From: Branchiostoma floridae
Lineage: Eukaryota; Chordata; Leptocardii; Amphioxiformes; Branchiostomatidae
Length of the DNA: 64,000 bases
Reading direction: 5' to 3'
Assembly (NCBI RefSeq): GCF_000003815.2
Contig: NW_023365764.1
Coordinates: 43,967 to 107,966, forward strand
Below, piece by piece: positions 1 through 12,092 of the stretch; position 1 is the stretch's first letter; each line of letters opens with the position of its first letter. The notes under the pieces were generated by a model, which saw only the letters and a list, made by a program, of their open reading frames with translations, was not told the DNA's origin and did no database searches. A program made the position numbers and the translations under genes.

Positions 1-91
1 TTCATCAGTACAAAATGAACCATACTAACGTTATCGGTAATTACTATATAGCTCATATCGCACCGATAATGGTTCATTTTGTACTGATGAA
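1..91. repeat. Perfect long inverted repeat at window edge
   Basis: Positions 1-23 and 69-91 are exact reverse complements (arms begin TTCATCAGTACAAAATG), and pairing continues imperfectly inward (ATCGGT near 32-37 with ACCGAT at 62-67). The transcript would form a strong hairpin. The right arm runs straight into a Penelope-type tail sequence at 92-135, so the hairpin may belong to that element. Its left limit cannot be judged because it starts at base 1. Confidence 0.7.
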
Positions 92-135
92 GGTGACAGT
101 CACCGAAACGTCTACAGGGGAATTAAAAGAAGGTT
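92..135 (+). mobile_element. Penelope-like element tail (relic)
   Basis: The string GGTGACAGTCACCGAAACGT followed by CTAC is the kind of short hairpin plus 'CGAAACGTC' motif that follows the GIY-YIG domain in many Penelope-like retroelements. Related tails occur at 22495-22555 (reverse) and 55505-55545. No coding part is preserved beside it. Confidence 0.4.
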
Positions 136-366
136 GTGAAACGAAGAAGACTTTGTTCGATTGATCTACCAACCTGATGAAACTATTTACGGAGCATTCT
201 ATCAGCTTTTCATTTTACATTGCGGTCCTTTGCATTTTGTAAACGTACTCTAAAATAAGACTCTGTTTATACAGAGGAAGGGTATACCTACACAGTACAT
301 TTTGTAACAGAGAATCCGTTCAAGGCATTGTTATATTTATGTCATTTTGTCTCTTTGTACCCGCAG

Positions 367-498
367 GTCAACTTCTCCATGACTCTGGCCGCAAACAGAA
401 TTCACTGGACCCCGGTCACGGAAACGCTTGGGCGTGTGGCGATATCACCCAGGAAAACAAACAAAAAAGCAAGAAAGGAAAAGAAACCAATAGAGTAA
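367..498 (+). CDS. Probable terminal exon of an unidentified gene entering from the left
   Basis: An acceptor-like sequence (TTTGTACCCGCAG) ends at 366 and is followed by 43 open codons and a TAA ending at 498. The peptide begins VNFSMTLAANRIHWTPVTET and ends in a lysine/arginine-rich tail (KKARKEKKPIE). Base composition is GC-richer than the flanks, and an AATAAA lies 45 bases past the stop. I do not recognise the protein. The basic tail might be a nuclear signal, but that is speculation. No other exon of this gene is in the window, so the call rests on splice site, composition and poly(A) signal only. Confidence 0.4.
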   Translation, partial: VNFSMTLAANRIHWTPVTETLGRVAISPRKTNKKARKEKKPIE

Positions 499-542
499 AA
501 AGTGGCAAAGGTCACCCGAAAACACATGATACAAAACACACA

Positions 543-548
543 AATAAA
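543..548 (+). promoter_or_regulatory. Poly(A) signal AATAAA
   Basis: An AATAAA hexamer 45 bases after the stop at 498; a second AATAAA lies at about 601. This is consistent with the 3' end of the gene whose terminal exon is proposed at 367-498. Confidence 0.35.
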
Positions 549-1273
549 ACATAAAACCCTCCAACAAAACAACACTTCTATCACACAGTAAGAATACGCA
601 AAATAAAGGACAGCATCATGTAGTCAAAGAAGTCTGCCTGTCTTAAAAAGTCCAATGTACGGTGAGTTTTATCTTCGCGTACTTTCTTTATCATCGATGC
701 GTCAGTCATAGTCTATAAAGTGACATCTAAACAAACTGTATCAGCTACATGTCCAAACTTATCATTCTTCACTGTAAGAAGTTATAAGTTACCAAATACA
801 TCAAGAAACATGTGACACGTTTTTCTTTAGTCTCCAGAAAGCTCATTTGAAATATCTTTTAAAAGCTGCAATGGTGTATAAAAACTGCCCAAAGAAGCAA
901 CTTACAGTTCCTCAATGTTACATGCAAACGCCCGTCCCGCAAGTTCTTGTCAAAAACGAATTCCCCTGGGAATGCGTGCGTGGAATATTTAGAATTCCTG
1001 GCAACTTAATCGCAGTACTATAAGAACGGCTCCGCCCCTGAGGCGTCGCCAAAAAACAACACTTAACTTAAGATAAAAAATAGAACCATCAACAATGTAC
1101 GAGAAACCTAGAGAGGAGTCTTCATGAAAATGAAATTGAAAGCATCTGTTTCAACGCTTGTATAATATCAACAAACACTCGACATTCAACACTTTGCGTT
1201 GAAAGTTCGTAAACATGATCCCTGTCAGACTCTGTACATTTTATAAAATTTAAAATACTTTTCCTTAATAGGT
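549..1273. other. Intergenic, nothing recognised
   Basis: AT-rich sequence between the left-edge exon and the 3' end of the P450 gene. I see no exon, RNA gene or repeat I can support. The 3' UTR of the P450 gene should lie in its right part. Confidence 0.5.
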
Positions 1274-4200
1274 TTACATATCGCTGAACCGTGGCACGGC
1301 CACAATGTCAAAGTCTACTGGATTGTACGTGATTCCGAATATGCCCTTTTCTGACGGTCTTGCAACGCCCTCTGGCAGTTTGAAGTGGAAGTGCTGCAGC
1401 AGCAACATGAAGAACAATAGCAGCTCCGCACGAGCCAGGCGTTCTCCAAGACAAATGCGCCGACCTAAAAAGAAAGAATAAGATATTTTGTTACATACTG
1501 GCTGTAACAAACTTTCTACATACTAGCTGTAGCAAACGTTCTATTTACATTTTCCCAATACGCTATTGGGGGATTCTAACACCTTTCAATCTTCCAGCCG
1601 CCCACAATTTTTCCGTCGGTAAATTTGCCATTCATTCCAGGCTGCAGTATCATTATGAATCACTAGTCGGCCCTTCTGTACGGACATACCGTATGAAGTT
1701 CCTGACACAAGTAGTTCTCAGTGACAACAATGAAATGGATGTATGCACTCCTACAAATGATGTCAACTAATAACTAGAGTTCATCGAACACATCCCTTCG
1801 CCAAATAATCATGCCTTTACTAATACTTTAAGGTCTTTTTCATGTATTACTAAATAGTACCTACCCCAATAGCAAATGACTGCATGAACTTGTGTTCCTT
1901 ACAAACCCACGAATGCTACCAAAGATAACTTTCTTGGCCAACTGGTGACAATGGAATTATGTACACTGTTGTGATACTTTCTAGCGCAACTTTCATAATC
2001 ATAGTGCTTTATTAAAATCATGTAGTCTCTACCAGACTCCAGCCTGGCCGAATAGTATTGATGATAGGGGGCATTGGACTGTGACCAAAGATGACCTCAG
2101 TGGTAGCATCCCCGGTCAATCAGAATTTCATGCTTGTCAAGAGGATTTTCAAAGTGTTAGGGCGTCCAGGTCACAAGGCTTCTCAGGCAAAACATCTGGC
2201 AAACAGCTGTGTCCTTAAATATAGGTCAAAATGAGATGCATCTGTATATAGAAAACACTGTTTATTTCTGTTAATTGCATACCTTTCCCTAAGTAATTAT
2301 ATCAAATAGATGTTGATAATCAACCAAAGTACCTAGCTACCAAAAACAAAAAATATCCATCAATCTCCTCTGCAGTTATCCTTCTTAAAAGCTACAAACT
2401 ATAAGACCCACTGCAGTTCCAAACAAGCTGCTAGGGGGCCCAAAATTAGACCATTGACTCCTAGTACCAACAGCTATCCACCATTAAAAAATCATGAACC
2501 TGGCACTTCTGGAAAAATTTAGGCGCAAACTTTGACGCTCACTTGCAGTACCAAAACAAGTCGCCAGGAGGCCCATTATCGAACTTGACCTTCCTTTCTG
2601 TGTCCCCTACCTATCAACCAAATATCATTAGCATCCATCAAGAACATCTCGAGTTATCTTGCATACAGACAAACGCACTTACATACAAAGCCAGCTACAG
2701 CACCATAGGTAAAAGGTAGCTAAACCATTCTTGCACTTGACAATCCTTTCCACAACCGCTAAACACCTGCCAAATATCGTGGAAATCGCCCAGCTACATT
2801 TTGACTTATGCTTCCCGAAAAAACACCAAAAAAAATACCAAGCTCGCTAATGTACCGTAGGAAAACGCCAGGTAACCCATTTTCGAACTAGGCATGCCTT
2901 TCAACAACCGCTACACACCTGCAAAAAATAAAAAAGTTCCATCCACAATTTCTCGAGTTATATCCTGTTGACCTACATACAGACCCAAGTCGGCAAAAAC
3001 ATAATCTTCTTGGCGAAGCTAATAATATTTTCTCCCGACGTCAAAAATAAAAACGCTAACTTGTCCATACATGTACATGTTTTTGCTAGCAAATACATAT
3101 TACTAATTTACCCCACCTAGTTTCAGATACATTTTCAAGATCAGCAAAGACGAAGTAACAAAATCACATTTACCTAGTGAGAAGGGGATGTTTTCGGCCT
3201 TCTTCTGGAACTGTCCCTGGTCGTTGAGGAAGCGTGTGGGGTCAAACATCTCCGGGTCCGGCCAGGTTTCCGGATCGTGGTGGACTGACCACAGGTTCAC
3301 CTGTACCAGGGTGTCCTGTGGAAAGAAACGTGTGCTCAAGTTAACCTTTTTCCTGACAAAGAAGCCCTTTGCCACCAACTATGTATTAGTTCTAGGGTTA
3401 CTTAGCCCTAGAAAAACGTATTGTGTCTCCAGTGACGGTCCTCAAAACATTAGGATCGGTAGGTACGGACTTTTGTTTAAGGGTTTTCATCCAGAGTTCA
3501 AACAAAAACAGAATAAAAAACGTAGCAATGTAATTATAGAGTTATGTAAGAAGTGTAATGTTTATTACACATTCTTACATCAATTGTTCAATGCTAGACA
3601 CATATAATATGATTAACAAGAGCAATAAGTATCTACCAATCGAAAGTCACAACATGTCTACAACAAGGATACGTTTATAAAACCGGACGTTCAGCTGTCG
3701 TACAGTAGAAAGCTGCTAGGAGGTCGATTATCAAACCTGGGCTTCGTTTTCGACTTCTACCTAAATATCACCAAAAATTTATCTAAAGTTATGCTGTCCA
3801 CAAGTACAAACAGACACACAGACTGCACCTAAAACATAACATTCTTGGCGAAGGTTACAGTGGGTTATTCATGCATAATTGTGAATAGTATTGATGCATA
3901 ATTTACATATACCATGTTAATCAAAGAGTAGAGGCTGACGTATCTGCTCACCTTTGGAATAAAGTACCCGTTGAGTGAAGTGTCCCTACTGGTGGCGTGG
4001 TCCACGGTCAGCGGGGCGACTGTAGCGTACCGGAGAACTTCTTCTATAGTAGCCTCGGTGTACGGCATCTAGAAAAGGCCAAATGTTTCATGAGCTACAG
4101 CTTTTGGGGACAGATTCAACAGTAATCTTCTACTTTTCTTAGATCACACACATTTTCTATTTGCTTTTGGACAGACGAGGACAGTGTTGTACTGCACTAA

Positions 4201-7200
4201 AGTTAGTAACTTATATTAACAGTACCACATACACGGTAGAGACAGAAGGTAAAGGTAGTCTTTTACCTCCCCGACCGAAGTCAGGTACCCATTTTTACAC
4301 CTGGGTGTAGTGAGGAAGGTCGTGTAAAGTGTCTTTCCTTGGGCCACAACGTCGGGGCACGGCAGGTATCGAACTCAGGACCTCTAGATTCCGACCCGAA
4401 CGCTCTACCAGTTACGCCACACACGACGCCACATTTGGTTTAAACCATATCTAAGTCTCGACTGATTACCTTTTGCCTATGTCTATCAGACATCATCCTT
4501 TAGAGCTTCTGATAGGAGTGTTACTTCTCGCCGGCCGCTATATGTAGGTGGCGCTTTTGTTTCGATGAATCGAGACGAGGGGGATACAAACTTAGTAACG
4601 TTAGGGATTGTGTTTTCACCGCAAAAGCGCCACCTACATGTAGCGGCAAGAGGCAGCACTCCGAAGCCATGGGGAAGATGTCTGCATCGAAACGTAAAGT
4701 GAAACTTTACTGGTTGTGAGAAAGAAAACTCCAATATCCGATGATTGATATTGTTTACCAACCCTTTTCCGTTCGGCCATGGTTGGAGTACCGTCTCTTC
4801 CCAGTACTTGGTCGATCTCCTCCTGAACTTTCTCCTGTATGTCCGGATACAGGGCGCTGTACAGCAGGGCCCACCGCAGCGCCGTGGCGATGTTCTCTAT
4901 ACCAGCCACAAACATGTCTCTGATCACCTGAAATAGTGGTTTCAAAGGTTATTATAGTGTTTTAAAATAGTGTTTCAAACGTAATGAGACATTTCTGAAA
5001 ATGTTCCTGCTGTGGGAAATTACGGCATCTGGGCAGTTCGCCCCCTAGCGGATCAGGATGATTCGGCACAATGCCTAGGGCTATTTTCCGTTTCACCCAA
5101 CTCTAATCCTAATCTTAACTGAACCCTAATTCTAATCATAGCCATAACCATAACTTGAGTCGGCCTAGTGCCGAATTTTCCTGATCGGCTAGGGATAGAA
5201 CTGTAAGTCCGGGTGCCGAAAGCTGATGCTGATAGACATTTCTGGACAGCGTCAGCTAAGGAAAGGAATGTAATGATAGAGTCACATGTTCTAAGGATCG
5301 TTGGTCTTTCCCCTCTAGAAAAGTAGTTTTTAATGTACAAAATCATACGCGTCTCAGGAAATAAATCTTTCGGACCAAGGTCTAAACATCACGAATACTT
5401 GGAGTATTTGTAAATAATGCATAGAAAATGACCATAACACTTTTTACATTTTACTTTTTTGGTCGGGCTTGATAAAATCATACAACCCAGCAAATCCACG
5501 TAGCCTAATGCTTTTACAAAGAGCTAGCTCAAGTAAGGCCCCCATTCCACTTGACGGCGCTATCACCGCGCTATCACCGCGCTCTCATGGCGCTCCCACG
5601 GCGACCCTGGCGATTTCACCGCGCTCTCACCGCGATGGTCAAATTTGCCATCGCCGTGAGGGCGCGGTGAGAGCGCCGTCCCAGTGGAATGGGGGTATAA
5701 CTGAACAACACAACACATTACAAGGGGTTACAATTCATATAAATTTACAAAAGCACAAGACTAGACGAAGAGTACTGAAGTCACATAATGCTTTTTCTTA
5801 CCTGTACGAGCTGTTCTTTGCTGGCGGTCGTGTCCTCGTCGTCTTGATGTCGTATCTCATTGAGAAAGGCGTCCATAAAATCCCGGATGTTGTCGGGGTC
5901 GAACAACTTCTCGTGATCTACGAGGGTCTCGCGTATGTGTTCCCGAATCTCTTGATTACATTCGAGAGTCCGGTTAAACGTCGTGTTGAGACCTGGTACC
6001 CACTTGGTCCACGGGTAGTGATTGGGCAGCATGGAAAGGCGGGAAAATTTGAAATTCAAGGCGACGTTAGAGATAAACCGTTGAAAGCCCGGATGGTCGT
6101 ATGCGTATCTTCTACCGCATAACATGGTGGAGATGATATTGGAAACAGCCGTTTGTATCAGCTTGGTCATGTCAAATGGTTGTCCTTCTTTCTTCAAGAT
6201 CTCTTGGATCAGGGACTTGCCTTCTTCAGCTATCTTCTGGTCTAAGATCGGCTTGTCCACTCCGATTTCTCGCATCTTCAGAAGAGTGAGCTTTCTGTGT
6301 TGCTTCCAGAACGGACCGTACGGTACGTGGATTACACCTGAGTGAGAAAAAAGGATACAACAAACTTTTAAGAAAATCCAACACTCAACAAATGCCAAAA
6401 GATTACAGGGCTTACGCGTTGTCATCTTTCATAACTGCTACATGTAAATATAACAGCAGTATACAGCATATGAATATACTTATAGCTGGAAATATATGAA
6501 TATAACAACAGAAACAGGTGAATGTACTACAAACAAAAAAGCAATATTGAAACATGTTAGCATATAGCCAGGTGACGTGGACCAATCAGAATGCCCCATT
6601 TCATGTTGGTTATGATTCCGTAACACATAGAATTTCGGCCAGCCCGGTGTTAAACACAATCAACACCGGCAATGATACTGTTTAGCACCTGACCAATCAG
6701 AAGGAGTGATCAAAAGAATTCACAGGTATAGTACCAAGGGATCTCATACAGGAGTTTACAAGTTTGGGTAGCCTATATGATAACGTTGATGACCAGGGTC
6801 GTCTGGGTTGCTATAGTGGTTCTGGTGGCAGGGGAGGAGGAGCGACACCCGACATAAGTCAAGTAAGTCAATGACCACCTGTTCCTTGGTGTATATGGTG
6901 TCATAACGCCTGGTCCTTTGCTATAACCACCGAATATCTGTATCTGTATCTATATAGCCGGTATAACCGCCATTCGGCGTAACACACCAGCTTATAAAAC
7001 CACCGAGTGAGCGAAGTAGGCTATAACTACCTTTGAAGTATAAAGTTTGTAATTACCTTTCTTCTGTGAGTTTTCAGCAGTGATGGGCATGTAGGGCCGG
7101 CTGGAGAAGTCGTCAGCCTGTTTGACCAGCGCCTGGTGGATGGTCCTGTAGCCGTTCAGCACCACCACGGCACGGCTGCCCACGTGATACATGAACACAT

Positions 7201-8356
7201 CCCCGTACTGTCGGGCCCACGTCATCAGCAACATCGGCTCATCCTGGGGTGGGAGGGGGGCGATCAGAATGATAACCGTCAATAAAGAGGAAGCCTGTGC
7301 TTTAAAGTCAAAGTCAAAGTTCCTTTCCGCGCCTGATGGCGCATAGGGTGGCGCCCATCTCCGTTTCAGTAGCCCTGGGCCACACAACGCAATCACTGTG
7401 CAATAAACCACCCAATAAATTCGGCTAACGTAAACTACCAGAGCCCAGTCTTCTGTTGACTGTGGTAGAGTTCAAATCAGTGAGGACTGAGACCACAATA
7501 ACCAGCACAAGTTTCTTACTTAGCCCTTTGCCCAGGGCAAACCTGATTACTGTTTAAAAGAGTGAATTAATAAATGGATGGAAGGATGCATGCATGAATA
7601 AATTAATGACTAGATGGTTGGGCGAATGAGTGAATGTGTCCGTGTAACATCTGTGCATAATCATCTTCTATCTTTATAACAGACGTTGTTTCAAGTTGTT
7701 TTAAGTACATGTTGTCAACGGAAAATGAGCTAGCAATTCTGACAAAACCAAAGTTCAAAAAGAGTTGACTTCGTAGACCTTATACTTCCAACAAACATTT
7801 GCATAATCTATGCATGGTTATGTACACCGTCAATAACCTAGACATGTCGCACGTATGAAATCCTTATCATTTACCACTAAAACAAATTACAACACTTTCT
7901 AATTATTCATTCATCAGGATCAATTTTGCCTTTACTTGCATAATCGCATAAAAATCAAAACCATAGCTTTTCTCTTACAAAAGATACAACAGTATCGATG
8001 AAATCCGCCAGGTGGTCCAAATCTGACATTGACCATCGAATTTGTTTTTACAACGTCTCTACCTACATACCAAATTTTATCATAATTTATCCAGAGGTTT
8101 CTCTAGTCATTGTTGCATGCAGGAGCACAAAGCTATACCTCCATTTTTACGGAGGTAAAAGTATATAAATGTTTCGTCATATAAACCTACTTACCTGAGT
8201 AAGACTAAGGAAGTTGCCCAGGATTGGCCAGTTGAAGGGGCCAGGTGGTAGGTTCCGGCGTTTCCGCAGCCACCACAGACAGAAGACGATCATTGCCAGT
8301 TTCAAGCAGCCGTACAGGTCCCATGGGGACTGGAGAAGGCCGTGAAGAAGGTACAT
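1274..8356 (-). CDS. Cytochrome P450, clan 2 (CYP2-like), complete
   Basis: Seven coding exons on the minus strand: 8356-8195, 7243-7057, 6337-5802, 4927-4763, 4068-3952, 3315-3174 and 1464-1274. They sum to 1,500 nt (499 aa plus TAA), and all phases agree. The start is the first ATG after an acceptor at about 8387, so a 5' UTR exon probably lies upstream. Order: hydrophobic N-terminal anchor (about 8-30), basic stop-transfer, proline hinge PPGP, WPILGN; substrate-region [10 protein letters not shown]-helix AGIEN (303-307); ExxR at 360-363; DPTRF (414-418); heme loop [10 protein letters not shown] with the ligand Cys441. A membrane-bound ER monooxygenase is expected; the substrate cannot be told. 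The usual I-helix Thr is Asn307 and the acidic residue is Glu306. The exon-4 donor is an unusual GTTGGT. The introns carry several MITEs. Confidence 0.93.
1766..3028. mobile_element. TACCTTTGCCA-type TIR element, diverged copy in P450 intron 6
   Basis: It starts AACTAGAGTTCATCGAACAC then CCCTTCGCCAAA, and ends CTTCTTGGCGAAGCTAATAAT, so the ends are inverted copies. Inside is the family hallmark 'GCAGTTCCAAACAAGCTGCT' followed by AGGGGGCCC near 2412-2441. Better copies lie at 24288-25321 and 46104-47479. No protein is encoded, so it is non-autonomous. Confidence 0.6.
3703..3862. mobile_element. 3' fragment of the TACCTTTGCCA-type TIR element
   Basis: It shares the family's 3' part: 'GCTGCTAGGAGGTCGATTAT', a run of AGACACACAGAC, 'CCTAAAACATAACATTCTTG' and GCGAAGGT. 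It lies in P450 intron 5. A similar fragment is at about 19700-19925 in the decarboxylase gene. Confidence 0.5.
4250..4432 (-). mobile_element. tRNA-derived SINE
   Basis: On the minus strand the head reads GTGGCGTAACTGGTAGAGCG (box A-like), and 'CCTGAGTTCGATACCTGCC' is box B-like. The body 'TTCCTCACTACACCCAGG' then 'GGTACCTGACTTCGG' matches SINEs at 50879-51115 and 61535-61735. It lies in P450 intron 4. It is not a functional tRNA, since no complete cloverleaf follows. Confidence 0.6.
4515..4662. mobile_element. Palindromic MITE in P450 intron 4
   Basis: The arms, about 42 bp each, are near-perfect inverted copies: GGAGTG...TGTAGGTGGCGCTTTTG on the left and GCAAAAGCGCCACCTACATG...CACTCC on the right. 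About 60 bp lie between them. No coding capacity. Confidence 0.6.
5041..5194. mobile_element. Palindromic MITE with degenerate CCTAA-like core
   Basis: Left arm CCCCTAGCGGATCAGGATGA with ATTCGGCAC pairs with the right arm (GTGCCGAATTTTCCTGATCG then GCTAGGG). The core is made of CCTAAT/CATAAC-like repeats on one strand. It lies in P450 intron 3. Confidence 0.55.
5539..5695. mobile_element. GC-rich palindromic MITE (CCCCCATTCCACT family)
   Basis: The ends CCCCCATTCCACTTGACGGC and GCCGTCCCAGTGGAATGGGG are inverted repeats. The interior is a run of CACCGCGCT-like short repeats. A second, longer member is at 59810-60092. It lies in P450 intron 3. Confidence 0.6.
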
Positions 8357-8678
8357 GGCGAAGAGTAGATCTTGGAAGTTCCACTGTAGACTAGAAAGAA
8401 GAGTGCGTATTAGTTTTGTAGACGTTAACCCTAACGCCAAAATACGACATTTTATTATTATCTGTGACATGAATAGCATGTTATAATATTAAGACCATAT
8501 ATCCGTGCACAAAATAAAGCGCTTACCAACAAGCTTTTGATCAGTCCTTTGATCCTTCTCGAGTTGAAATGACCCAAATAAATAGTATCGCCAAAAGCAG
8601 TTACTCAAGCAACTAATAGTGATTTTGGAATCGGTCAAACGTTTCAGACAACCATCCGTTGTCGTCGTCAGTGGCATC

Positions 8679-9071
8679 CACCTTTCTCACGCGGCGGCCA
8701 TGATAGATCGAAGCAGAGGTCAATGAGGCAAACAGACAAAACTTATTTCTAAAATCAGGTCCCATTTAGTTTTCCCCCAAACCACACAAATTTTCATGAT
8801 ATAAGATAGAATAATAAATATTACAAGAAGTGTTATGCACCGAAAGATATAGCAATTTAGAGTAGTGTAGACTGACCCCATAGTCCCTTAAGAGATGCAA
8901 AATAAAAACATAATAATGCAAATTTTTAACGAATTTGCAGCCATTCACTTATTGGTCGATTTCCTAATTGGCAGGCTACCATTGATCGAACTGCTAATTA
9001 TGATGGACAGCCTTTTGTTTGCCACATTGAACTCGTTTTAGATCTATCATGGCCGCCGCGTGAGAAAGGTG
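8679..9071. mobile_element. Non-autonomous TIR element with 31-bp perfect terminal repeats
   Basis: Positions 8679-8709 and 9041-9071 are exact inverted copies beginning CACCTTTCTCACGCGGCGGC. Homology continues imperfectly inward for about 30 bp more (TCAATG-GGCAAACA). The interior is AT-rich with no credible protein. It lies just upstream of the P450 coding start, so it may sit in or near its promoter or first intron. I found no clear target-site duplication. Confidence 0.7.
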
Positions 9072-9339
9072 TATTGGAGAAATTCTTGTTGAAAAGAGTT
9101 TTTATATCCTAGCTGTGAATTGATATGCAAAAGAGATCTAGTTGGAGAAAAGGTTTGTTTTCACTATGAATTAACATGCAAAAGGCGGAAGACAAATATT
9201 TTGGATAAGACAAGTTAAGTCGATGCAAATGAGTTCTGGCCACATGGACCATACTAGACTTGATGACCCATGTAGATTTTCCAATTTTTATATCAAACGT
9301 ACCGCCACAATAACCAGGTCTCGTTTAGACCTAGACCCA

Positions 9340-9500
9340 TCTTTTGGAAACGAAAAATGTGATAAGAAAGGAAACAAAACGCACAGAACTTTAAAAGAAT
9401 AGTCCGGAGAATAATTTGTATAGTATTACATTCCTTGATAACCAGTTTTATTTTCGTTTTCGCAAACATCCCGTAGGGGCCCCGTTTCGGAAACTTTAGT
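9340..9500. repeat. Dispersed repeat, partner of 20866-21010
   Basis: The two copies share GGAAACGAAAAAT, a central 'GCATAATTTGTATA'-like stretch, TTCCTTGATA, TTTTATTTTTCG and CGCAAACATCCC. The ends are partly self-complementary (GGAAACGAAAAAT against TTTTTCGTTTCC), suggesting a small inverted-repeat element. No coding content. Confidence 0.5.
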
Positions 9501-10260
9501 GGGATCGATCTAAGCCTGAAAAAGTTGAAACAAGTCGGTTCTACTACAGTACCTGAGACTTGGAGGCAGCTATACACAGATTGATCTGGAGAACTACGTA
9601 CACGCAGAGGCGTCGGTGATATAAGTCTCGCCAACTGCTGTTGCCATTTGTAACGGCCAATGCATATATGTCATACATGTATCACACAACAGTTCATTTA
9701 GCCAAGGAGGGTGAAAAATGGATCTATTCTAACCTCATTGATTTAGCCTTGATGTTTCTTTGGTTTGCTAAGCAGAGACGTGAAAGAAGTTTTACACACA
9801 CAGATGGTCGCCCGGCATGTTTGGTATAGGAGTTCTGTAGGTTTTTCTAGGTGTTTAGTCGAAACTGAATTAACACTTAAGCCTAAAACGTAATATTTTA
9901 AAAAGGAGATTAACAGATATATTGCCAAAATATTGTGAAATTACTTTGATTATGCGATTTGTTCTGAAACTTCGCTGCCCCTTCACTACTAATAAAGGTA
10001 CATGCAAATTGATATACAATGTAAGACTAAATGTTCAACACATTTATGTCTACCAACTGAACTATGCTCATGTCATCTTAACTTCAGCTTTGATATCTCG
10101 TGTTTTGAACTTGCTACCTACTAATTAAGGCTTTACTTACATGACAGGACCATCATAGTACCAACGATTTATAAGGTCACCAAAAAAATGATCACTTTTC
10201 ACATAAAAACCTTTGTTTATGCGAAGGTATGTGTTTGTGGAACTCTAGTTACACAAGTGG

Positions 10261-10568
10261 TTCCTACGATACATGTGTTTTGCCCCGTGATATCTGGTCA
10301 CCCTAGGCCTGCCCTACTTCGCAGAACATTTAAGTCAGCGTTTATTTGTTTGGAAGGGTAGCGTTCCTACAGTACATGTGGTTTGCCTCGTGATATCTGG
10401 TCACCCTAGGCCTGCCCTACTTCGCAGAACATTTAAGTCAGCGTTTATTTGTTTGGAAGGGTAGCGTTCCTACAGTACATGTGGTTTGCCTCGTGATATC
10501 TGGTCACCCTAGGCCTGCCCTACTTCGCAGAACATTTAGGTCAGCGTTTATTTGTTTGGAAGGGTAGT
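10261..10568. repeat. 103-bp tandem repeat, three units
   Basis: The anchor CGTGATATCTGGTCACCCTA occurs at 10286, 10389 and 10492, exactly 103 bp apart. Units 2 and 3 are nearly identical and unit 1 has a few changes. No open frame runs through the array. Confidence 0.9.
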
Positions 10569-12092
10569 CTGATTTGCCACGTGCACAGGGGCCGGCCAAA
10601 TCTCCGTCGGTCTCAACTCTCCGGATGGCCAAATTCAGATCGGCGGGCATATGATACTGTCTTGTAGCGCCGAGGAATTCGAACCCTACTGCCGGAGTGG
10701 TATATACTAGGACCCAGTATAACCAAGGTAGGTTGTACTAAATACGGATTGGGGATAAAGTTATTTTAGGCACGCGGAAAACTATCTCCGCCTGCATTAG
10801 AGACCCTGCTAGCTCGTGTATGTTGCGTTAGAAATTACAAATCAGCGCTCCACTTGAAAAGTATGCTTCACCTAGAAGACCCTAGAAGGTCGCGGCGAAG
10901 GGGACTACTTTGAATCAGTCGCAAAATCATCGTGTCGGCCAAACCATAATGTAATTACAAACAAAACATAACAAAAGTTTCATTTTCTCTATAGAATATA
11001 AAAAGTGACTTTCTAAATAAGAACCTCAAGGATCTTCAACACTTACCCGAAATTTCTTTAGATGACAAGTCGGTCAAGACGTTGCCAGCTTCGCAGACCA
11101 AGTAGCTCCAGAAGACACGCCGTGAGACTTTAAGGAGCGGTGTTACGCAAAGTTGGCTACTGTACATAATGAGATTCAGAAGAAAGTTAGATAAGACATC
11201 TCTTATTAGATAAGACGTGGAACAACGATTGCGTAAAAACTGAGTTACGTAAATCGTTTGCATACTTCCATATATGGTCGTAGGTTTTGTAGTCGTCTGT
11301 TTTCCATTGGGTGCCTTCCGGTGACATCATCTGAAGAAATGTCAAATGGTTGGTTTCTTGGAATGAGGCAACGTTCACATGCACGTGCGTTACAGTTTGA
11401 CCACGAATGGTCTATTAGTCACAATCCTTCACTGGTCGCCTTCTATGAGGTTAAGCTGAGCCAAGTCTGCTATGATTTGTTTATGTCAGTTCTTTATGTA
11501 GCCGACCTTTCGAGTTGAGCGAAACCAACCCCGTAAAAATTCAACGGCGGGCGCTGGTAAACTTGGCGGGCGGGCAACACTCCAAGCGCCGCAGAGATAG
11601 CAGCGAGCTCACGGTTACCAGGTAAGATTATCTTAAAGGCTAGCAGATTTGTAAAAATCTCTCTCGTATCCGGTTCTAAACTTGTAACAGCTGTAAAAGT
11701 AGCCTCTCATTTTGCATGGAAAGATTCAGAAGTCTATACTAATGGAAAGGTCAACGACCTGTAGACCTATATTTATCTGGAAACCAGGTGTCATTTTGAA
11801 CACCTGCTAGGCGAGGGAACTGGAGCAAAACCCGGTCAAAACCGGTCTCAACCGGCCCTTTTCTAAATTCGATTCCCTCGAACTAGTCAGATTTTTAAAA
11901 AAGAAATCTAGTGTTTACATGAAGTCATATCAAAACGTTCTATTGAATTGGTTACTTTGTAGAAAATGAAATCCTTATGTCACCTATTTTTGACCTAAAA
12001 TCATCTGGAGAGCTAAACACAGTGGATAACAACCCACTGTCCCTATAAAGGACTAAAATCTGATTTTTTTGGGACTAAATCTACCTAATCCT
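10569..12092. other. Intergenic spacer, nothing recognised
   Basis: A mixed-composition spacer between the tandem repeat and a MITE. Short open frames exist but lack splice sites or family resemblance. The stretch 11520-11620 is GC-richer (GGCGGGCGCTGG), but I cannot tie it to a transcript. Confidence 0.4.

Noticed and set aside
5469-6122. 217-codon plus-strand open frame
   Set aside because: Antisense to P450 exon 3, whose minus-strand frame carries the P450 motifs and proper splice sites.
8357-8479. Upstream extension of P450 exon 1
   Set aside because: The open frame runs through a good acceptor (CTTTCTAG ending at about 8388), so the upstream part is probably intron; the ATG at 8356 gives a normal P450 anchor.
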